Assembly (NCBI GenBank): GCA_004558805.1
Contig: SFDE01000012.1
Location: forward strand, 1-64,000
Length of the DNA: 64,000 nucleotides
Direction of reading: 5' to 3'
Origin: Faecalibacterium prausnitzii
GTDB lineage: Bacteria > Bacillota > Clostridia > Oscillospirales > Ruminococcaceae
Position numbers and translations under genes: made by a program. Numbering within the stretch: position 1 is the stretch's first letter; each line of letters starts with the position of its first letter. The notes beneath the pieces were generated by a model. It was not told the DNA's origin. It was given only the letters and a program-made list of their open reading frames with translations, and made no database searches. Below are positions 58,995 to 64,000 of this stretch, piece after piece.

Positions 58995-60365
58995 TTATTG
59001 CTGCATGGCGGCGCTGTGCTCCTTGTCCAGCGACTTTTCCCGCTGCAGACGGCGGCGCACCACCAGATACGCCGGGATCAGGAAAAAGCAGGCAAAGAAC
59101 CACGCCACCGGACTTGCGATGCACGCCGCAAAGTAGCCCCACAGGGGCACGAACCAGAAGCCCACCATGGCACGGGCGACCATCTCTGCCACGCCGGCAA
59201 ACATTGCCAGTCCGGAGTAGCCCAGACCCTGAATGGTGTAGCGGTAGATGATGAGCACCGCCAGCGGGATGTAGAACACGCTGTTCCAGAAGATAAAGCT
59301 CTGGGCGTTGGACATGATCGCCGTCTCGCCGGAGTCCAGAAACAGACCGATCAGCGCCTTATCCAGCACCCGGAGGATCAGGAAGGACGCCACGCTGTAC
59401 ACGCAGCCGATGCCCAGAGCGGTACGGACGCCCCGGTCCACCCGCTGCAGGTCGCGGGCGCCCATGTTCTGGCTGGTGTAGGTGGTCATGGCAGTGCCGA
59501 TGCTCTCCAGCGGCACTGCCAGGAACTGTGCCGCCTTGCCGCCGGCGGTCTGCGCCGCCACGATGTCGCTGCCCAGACCGTTGACGGCGCCCTGCAGTAC
59601 CACGCTGCCAATGGCGGTGATGCTGCACTGCAGACCCATGGGGATGCCCATGTTGCACAGCTTGAGGCAGTGGGACAGGCTGGGACGAGCCTCTTCCCTG
59701 CTCCACCGCAGCTCCGGGTAGTGGCGCAGGATGTACAGCAGGCTGCCGATGCCTGCCACCGCCTGACTGAACACGGTGGCAAAGGCGGCGCCAAAGGCAC
59801 CCATGCGGAACACGATGATGCACAAAAGGTCCAGCCCGATGTTCAAAAAGCTTGCCACCAGCAGGAAGTACAGGGGACGCTTGCTGTCTCCCAGCGCACG
59901 CATCAGGGCACTGGTGACGTTGTACAGCAGGGTGAAGGGGATGCCCCAGAAGATGGTGCGGATATAAATGTCCGCCAGATCGATGATGTTGGCAGGGGTG
60001 TTGGTGCACACCAGCACCCACCGGGTCAGCGCCACAGTGACCACCGTAAGCACCGCCGCAAAGCCAATGGACAGCCACACCGTATTGGCGGTGTACCGGC
60101 GCATCTCGCTGTAGTTCTTTGCCCCAAAGGTCCATGAGATAGGGATGGAAAAGCCGCAGGCGATGCCGTTGACGAAGCCCAGAACCAGATAGTTGAGTCC
60201 GCCCACGCTGCCCACGGCCGCCAGTGCCTCCACGCCCACAAAGCGTCCCACAATGATGGTGTCCGCCAGATTGTAGAACTGCTGGAACAGACTGCCCAGC
60301 ATCAGCGGCACCGCAAACGCAAGGATCAGCTTCAGCGGGCTGCCCTGTGTCATATCCTTTGTCAT
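58995..60365 (-). CDS. MATE family efflux transporter (second copy)
   Basis: A 456-residue, 12-helix exporter. Family motifs include PLMLGSLFQQFYNLADTIIV with GRFVGVEALAAVGS, SALMRALGDSKRPLYFLL and TSQNMGARDLQRVD. About a third of positions look like the copy at 23462-24829, so they are separate paralogues. Substrate unknown. It has its own terminator. Confidence 0.92.
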   Translation of the reverse strand: MTKDMTQGSPLKLILAFAVPLMLGSLFQQFYNLADTIIVGRFVGVEALAAVGSVGGLNYLVLGFVNGIACGFSIPISWTFGAKNYSEMRRYTANTVWLSIGFAAVLTVVTVALTRWVLVCTNTPANIIDLADIYIRTIFWGIPFTLLYNVTSALMRALGDSKRPLYFLLVASFLNIGLDLLCIIVFRMGAFGAAFATVFSQAVAGIGSLLYILRHYPELRWSREEARPSLSHCLKLCNMGIPMGLQCSITAIGSVVLQGAVNGLGSDIVAAQTAGGKAAQFLAVPLESIGTAMTTYTSQNMGARDLQRVDRGVRTALGIGCVYSVASFLILRVLDKALIGLFLDSGETAIMSNAQSFIFWNSVFYIPLAVLIIYRYTIQGLGYSGLAMFAGVAEMVARAMVGFWFVPLWGYFAACIASPVAWFFACFFLIPAYLVVRRRLQREKSLDKEHSAAMQQ

Positions 60366-60561
60366 AGCGTACCTCTCCCGCCCTTTCCAAGGGGGCTTTC
60401 TCCCGTTTTTCCGTGAAAAACGTCCTGCCGGAAAAGGGGCAGGACGTCATGCTTTTTCATAAAAGGTATTATAGCCGAGACAGCGAGGATTTACAAGATT
60501 TGCATTGCATCAACATTTCGTTTTTTTTGCCGCAAGAACTGGTGATTTTGCGAGGAGGCAC

Positions 60562-60596
60562 AAAAATCCCCCCGGAAGGAAAGGCTTCCGGGGGGA
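60562..60596 (-). terminator. Terminator of the amino-acid ABC operon
   Basis: The stem TCCCCCCGGAAG/CTTCCGGGGGGA is followed on the minus strand by TTTTTG, five bases past the ATPase stop. Confidence 0.85.
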
Positions 60597-60601
60597 CAGG
60601 A

Positions 60602-61384
60602 TCATTCGGAATAGTGTGCCAGAAACTGCCGGGTACGCTCCTCCCGGGGGTGTTCGATGAGCTGCTTTGCATCCCCCTCTTCCACCACCACGCCGCCGTC
60701 CATAAACAGGATGCGGTCCGCCACGTCCCGGGCAAAGTGCATCTCGTGGGTGACGATGATCATGGTGGTCTTGCGGTCCGCAAGGTCCCGCAGCACCCGC
60801 AGCACCTCGCCGGTAAGCTCCGGATCCAGTGCGCTGGTGGGCTCGTCAAAGCAGAGGATATCCGGCTGCAGGGCAAGGGCACGGGCGATCGCCACCCGCT
60901 GTTGCTGTCCGCCGGAGAGCTGGTGGGGGTAGTGTCCCGCCCGCTCCGACAGCCCCATCTGTGCCAACAGCTGCTTTGCCTGCTGCTCCAGCTGCGCATG
61001 GATCTCTTTGCGGTTTGCCTTGTAGTCCGGGCGCTCCTTTGCCAGCAGCTCCCCTGCCAGCATCACGTTCTGCAGGGCGGTGTACTGGGGAAAAAGGTTA
61101 AAGTTCTGAAACACCAGCCCAAAGTGCAGCCGCTTTTTGCGGATCTCGTTTTCCTGCTGGGTGGCGGGGTCCGCAGCGTCCCACATGGTCTCCCCTTTTA
61201 CCCGGATGACGCCGGTGTCCGGTCGCTCCAGAAAGTTCAGGCACCGCAGCAGGGTGGTCTTGCCGGAACCGGAGGAGCCGATGATCGCCAGCGCCTCCCC
61301 CTGTTCCAAGGTCAGGGAAATGTCCTTTAAGACCCTGGTCTCTCCAAAATTTTTACCGATGCCGGAGGCTTCCAGTAATGCCAT
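60602..61384 (-). CDS. Polar amino-acid ABC transporter ATPase
   Basis: A 260-residue nucleotide-binding subunit of the HisP/GlnQ class. Walker A GSSGSGKTT, Q-loop FQNFNLFPQ, signature LSGGQQQRVAIARALA, Walker B LCFDEPTSALDPE and the H-loop VTHEM are intact. A 10-residue insertion (MWDAADPATQQENEIRKKRL) before the Q-loop is slightly longer than usual. It powers import with the permease and binding protein upstream. Confidence 0.94.
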   Translation of the reverse strand: MALLEASGIGKNFGETRVLKDISLTLEQGEALAIIGSSGSGKTTLLRCLNFLERPDTGVIRVKGETMWDAADPATQQENEIRKKRLHFGLVFQNFNLFPQYTALQNVMLAGELLAKERPDYKANRKEIHAQLEQQAKQLLAQMGLSERAGHYPHQLSGGQQQRVAIARALALQPDILCFDEPTSALDPELTGEVLRVLRDLADRKTTMIIVTHEMHFARDVADRILFMDGGVVVEEGDAKQLIEHPREERTRQFLAHYSE

Positions 61385-61398
61385 AATTTCATTCCTCC

Positions 61399-62052
61399 TT
61401 AGCAGCGGAAATAATCCAGCTTCTTTTCCAGCCAGCCAAACAGCAGGGTCAGCGCCCCCACGAACACCAGAAAGAAGATCGCCGTGGAGAACAGGGGCCA
61501 GATCAGACCCTTTGCGCTGTACTCCTTTGCCATCATGATGATCTCCTTGTTGGCAATGGTGTTTGCCAGCGAAGTATCCTTTACCAGCGTGATGATCTCG
61601 TTGCCCATGGGAGGCAGGATCCGCTTGACCACCTGCAAAAGGGTCACCCGGAAAAAGATCTGGGTCTTTGTCATGCCCAGCACCTGCCCTGCCTCAGTCT
61701 GCCCCTTGGGCACCGCCTCGATGCCGCCCCGGTAGATCTCGGAGAAGTAGCAGGCGTAGTTGATGGCAAACGCCACCACCGCCGCCACCATCCGTCCGCC
61801 GGAGCCGGAGGGCCAGGGATTTGCCATGCCCAGCAGACCGGGTCCCAGATAGATGACGATGATCTGCAGCATCAGGGGGGTGCCGCGGATGACCCACACA
61901 AAGGTCTTTACCGCCCCGGACAGCAGTCTGCAGCGGCTCATGGAGCCAAAGGAGACCACCAGCCCCAAGGGCAGGGCAAACAGCAAGGTCAGAGCAAAAA
62001 GCTCGCAGTTGAGCAGAAATGCGCCGGAAAGACGCCCAAGGATCACAGACAC
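61399..62052 (-). CDS. Polar amino-acid ABC transporter permease
   Basis: A 217-residue membrane permease (HisM/GlnP type) with about five helices. The EAA loop that contacts the ATPase is EAGQVLGMTKTQIFFRVTLLQ; FVWVIRGTPLMLQIIVIYLG and CYFSEIYRGGIEAVPKGQ are the conserved permease segments. Only one permease gene is present, so a homodimer is likely. Fourteen bp separate it from the ATPase gene. Confidence 0.93.
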   Translation of the reverse strand: MSVILGRLSGAFLLNCELFALTLLFALPLGLVVSFGSMSRCRLLSGAVKTFVWVIRGTPLMLQIIVIYLGPGLLGMANPWPSGSGGRMVAAVVAFAINYACYFSEIYRGGIEAVPKGQTEAGQVLGMTKTQIFFRVTLLQVVKRILPPMGNEIITLVKDTSLANTIANKEIIMMAKEYSAKGLIWPLFSTAIFFLVFVGALTLLFGWLEKKLDYFRC

Positions 62053-62116
62053 AAGAACACACCCATCTTTTTTATTTGCCGGGGCATTGCGCCCCGCCGG
62101 TCACACCGGAACGGTC

Positions 62117-62953
62117 TCAGTCGGCAAGAGCAAGGTCGTACTTGTCTGCCAGCGCCTCCATGGTGCCGTCTGCCTTCAGCTCGTCAAAGGCAGCGTCCAC
62201 GGCGGCGGCAGCATCGCTGCCCTTGCGGAACGCCACGCCGTACTCCTCGGCGTTCAGCTCATCCACGATCTTCAGGTCGGCGTAGTCGGTGCCCTGTCCG
62301 ATCATGGCATTGGCAAGGGTCAGGTCCAGCACAGCGGCGTCGGCGGTACCGGCGGCGACTTCCATCAGGCAGTCAGTCTGGACACTCTTGGAAATGTAGT
62401 CCGCCTGTGCCAGACCAGCATCCTCCGCAATGGCAGTTTCACCGGCGGAGCCTGCCTCTGCCACCACGGTCTTGCCTGCCAGATCGGCGGTGGAGGTGTA
62501 GTCGGTGCCCTCCTTCACCACCACTACCTGTGCATTCTTGGCGTATGCCTTGGTGGTGGCGGTGTTTGCCATGATGTCATCGGTAAGGGTCATGCCGTTC
62601 CAGATGCAGTCGATGCTCTTGGCATCCAGCTCCACCACCTTGGTGTCCCAGTTGATCTCCACAAAATCCGGCTCCACGCCCAGCTTTTTGCAGACGGCGG
62701 TGGCAAGCTCGGTATCAAAGCCGGTAAAGTTGCCCTGCTCGTCGGTGTAGTTCATGGGCTCGTAGACGGTGTAGCCGATGACCAACTTGCCCTTGCCCTT
62801 GATGTAGTCCAGATCGCTTTCGGTCTGGGAGACGGCGGTGCTGCCGGCTGCCGAAGCGGATGCCGCCGTGGAGGTGGAGGCAGCGGAGCCGCCGCAGGCG
62901 GCAAGCCCCAGTGCCATGGCTCCGGCGAGAATTGCAGATACGATACGTTTCAT
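62117..62953 (-). CDS. Polar amino-acid ABC transporter binding lipoprotein
   Basis: A 278-residue family 3 solute-binding lipoprotein: signal with lipobox LAAC (Cys20), Ser/Ala linker to about 45. Then the KLVIGYTVYEPMNYTDEQGN strand, GFDTELATAVCKKLGVE (ligand helix) and DCIWNGMTLTDDIMANTATT, which bears the Thr/Arg-type contacts. A hairpin GGGGC/GCCCC lies between this gene and the permease (62075-62095), the usual way to make more binding protein than membrane subunits. The amino acid is not evident. Confidence 0.92.
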   Translation of the reverse strand: MKRIVSAILAGAMALGLAACGGSAASTSTAASASAAGSTAVSQTESDLDYIKGKGKLVIGYTVYEPMNYTDEQGNFTGFDTELATAVCKKLGVEPDFVEINWDTKVVELDAKSIDCIWNGMTLTDDIMANTATTKAYAKNAQVVVVKEGTDYTSTADLAGKTVVAEAGSAGETAIAEDAGLAQADYISKSVQTDCLMEVAAGTADAAVLDLTLANAMIGQGTDYADLKIVDELNAEEYGVAFRKGSDAAAAVDAAFDELKADGTMEALADKYDLALAD

Positions 62954-63005
62954 TTTAAGTTCCTCCCTCAGATCTTTCCCGTTATGATCCCTCTCGGTTT
63001 AATGC

Positions 63006-63027
63006 TTTACCATGCTAAATTGGTAAA
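63006..63027. promoter_or_regulatory. Operator-like inverted repeat before the ABC operon
   Basis: TTTACCA-N8-TGGTAAA, exact, located just after the predicted start point of the ABC promoter, where a bound repressor would block transcription. Regulator unknown. Confidence 0.58.
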
Positions 63028-63037
63028 CCGTGACTAT

Positions 63038-63066
63038 AGAATAGCGCATACGGGACCGTTTGGCAA
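63038..63066 (-). promoter_or_regulatory. Promoter of the ABC operon
   Basis: TTGCCA (63066-63061), a 17-bp spacer and TATTCT (63043-63038) on the minus strand. An 85-nt leader precedes the binding-protein gene. Confidence 0.65.
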
Positions 63067-63144
63067 GGGGGAAATGCAAATTTTCGCACTTTGCTGTTTT
63101 AAGGCATCTTTCTCCGCCGGTTTTTCTCGCAATTTTGACAAAGC

Positions 63145-63183
63145 AAAAGGGACTGCTGCGCAAGATCCTGCACGACAGTCCCC
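63145..63183 (-). terminator. Terminator of the FMN-binding-like lipoprotein gene
   Basis: The stem GGGACTG/CAGTCCC with an inner GTGCAGG/CCTGCAC-like pairing is followed on the minus strand by TTTTGC. Confidence 0.75.
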
Positions 63184-63193
63184 GTCGGGTCCT

Positions 63194-63841
63194 TTATTCT
63201 GCTTTTGCCATCCGCTGCATCATCCTTTGCAGCCCCGCCGCCACGGCATCGGAGGGTGACGGTTCCAGCGGCTCCGCATTCTCGCAGGCAAGGAGGACGG
63301 CGTCCCGGTACCGGTCCACTGCGATGGTGCAGCCGGTCAGCAGGTCCGGGTCTGTGGACTTGCCCTCTCCATCGGTGGCAAGGCTCCTCACCTCCCCGGC
63401 GGTTTTGCCGGTAAGGTACTGTCCAAAGGCGTCTGCCTGCCGGGTCCAGCCCTGCCCGATGGAGGACACCTCCGCCAGGGGGTACTCCTCCCCTTTCTGC
63501 CGCTTGGTGCGGTGATCCTCCGGCAGGGTCAGAGTGTCGGCGTCCTTTGCGGACACCGGCACTTCCAGCTCGTCCAGCACCACCTTTTCCAGCCTGCCCT
63601 CCCGGTCCAGCACCACAGCGGCGGTGACGGTGTGGACCTTGCCGGTCCGCCCCTGCGCTGTGGCGTCGGTAAGGATGCCCAGACCGGTGCGCTGCCCGCT
63701 GTTCTGTGCCTCCGCCAAAGAGCTGCTGCTCCCGGCAGGCTCCGATGCCCCGGAGGAGCCGGAGCTGTCCGCCCCGCAGCCATTCAGCGCCAGCGCTGCC
63801 GCCAGGACGCAGCCCAGGATCATCTGTCCTGTATTGTTCAT
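63194..63841 (-). CDS. Lipoprotein with FMN-binding-like domain
   Basis: A 215-residue lipoprotein: signal ending ALNGC (Cys22), a Ser/Gly linker to about 50, then strands KVHTVTAAVVLDREGRLEKV and VVLDELEV, a segment WTRQADAFGQYLTGKTAGEV and a final LLTGCTIAVDRYRDAVLLAC. That order is like the FMN-binding domain of Rnf/Nqr-linked clostridial lipoproteins, where FMN is attached to a Thr by ApbE; DLLTGCTIAV could supply it. The assignment is moderate. GGGAG lies nine bases upstream. Confidence 0.75.
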   Translation of the reverse strand: MNNTGQMILGCVLAAALALNGCGADSSGSSGASEPAGSSSSLAEAQNSGQRTGLGILTDATAQGRTGKVHTVTAAVVLDREGRLEKVVLDELEVPVSAKDADTLTLPEDHRTKRQKGEEYPLAEVSSIGQGWTRQADAFGQYLTGKTAGEVRSLATDGEGKSTDPDLLTGCTIAVDRYRDAVLLACENAEPLEPSPSDAVAAGLQRMMQRMAKAE

Positions 63842-63914
63842 TTTTGTACGCTCCCTTTCTGCACCGCACGGTGTGCGGCTTTGAGGGTAGTGTACCCGGA
63901 ACTGTCGGCGTTTA

Positions 63915-64000
63915 TCACATCAGGGGGCTGAGGAGCCGCAGCACGCTGTCCAGCACCGTGCCCGGCAGACTGGTGCGGCAGTCGGTCTGCTGCACCTCCC
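63915..64000 (-). CDS. Possible C-terminus of an upstream gene (partial)
   Basis: The minus-strand frame entering at the right edge reads EVQQTDCRTSLPGTVLDSVL then RLLSPLM and stops with TGA at 63917-63915, 74 bp before the lipoprotein start. The spacing fits a preceding gene of the same operon. Too little is visible to name it. Confidence 0.35.
   Translation of the reverse strand, partial: EVQQTDCRTSLPGTVLDSVLRLLSPLM

Overview
The window is 64 kb of GC-rich, gene-dense bacterial chromosome from an anaerobic Firmicute of class Clostridia. The best guess is an Oscillospiraceae/Ruminococcaceae gut organism of the Faecalibacterium, Gemmiger or Subdoligranulum type. This rests on a SpoIVA homologue and a YmxH/YlmC protein, a rubredoxin-rubrerythrin fusion and flavodoxin, Na+-pumping decarboxylase subunits, an archaeal-type AspRS, ThyX, class II GalT, DUF951 and DUF4364 proteins, and good AGGAGG ribosome binding sites. 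The genus is inferred, not proved. There is one tRNA gene (Leu, GAG), no rRNA, no prophage and no CRISPR array.

Left end (1-10 kb): on the minus strand, three tandem paralogous lipoproteins (the last cut by the window edge) and two Tat-type lipoproteins. A divergent region full of G/C-run palindromes separates these from a plus-strand pair: a sugar-type solute-binding lipoprotein and a membrane-anchored LuxR-type regulator with a large extracellular domain. A deleted IS3/IS150-type element sits inside what looks like the terminator of that pair. From 10 to 19 kb: tRNA-Leu, a polysaccharide deacetylase, a membrane-tethered MerR regulator, a minus-strand operon DUF951-prfA-sua5-coaE-lytic transglycosylase-M18 aminopeptidase, then an S1-domain protein and a DUF4364 protein.

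19-37 kb: spoIVA, a repeat-rich gap, a non-discriminating-type AspRS, a sugar transferase, a MATE exporter, gntR-pyrB-pyrI, tsf and rpsB, an LtaS-like sulfatase, a PRC-barrel protein and a YihX-like HAD phosphatase. Next is a small redox/iron-looking cluster (DUF1540, a YgbA-like gene with an in-frame TGA, a small membrane protein, flavodoxin, an acyltransferase, rubrerythrin) with repeated operator-like palindromes. It ends with a uracil permease whose leader encodes a short peptide that stops on a terminator hairpin.

37-64 kb: a cysteine desulfurase, a solitary but complete cas3, an AraC regulator, galK-galT, cutC, and a long minus-strand operon pcrA-thyX-tmk-GNAT-mltG-U32. These are followed by oadB/oadG-like Na+-pump subunits without the carboxyltransferase, mreB, recD2, a second MATE exporter, a three-gene polar amino-acid ABC importer, and an FMN-binding-like lipoprotein at the right edge.

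The most unusual items are the solute-binding-protein/membrane-LuxR pair, the pyrBI-like leader-peptide attenuator of the uracil permease, the AGTTAG-N6-CTAACT palindromes around flavodoxin, the TGA at a conserved Cys position of the YgbA-like gene, the solitary cas3, and the shortened N-terminus of EF-Ts.
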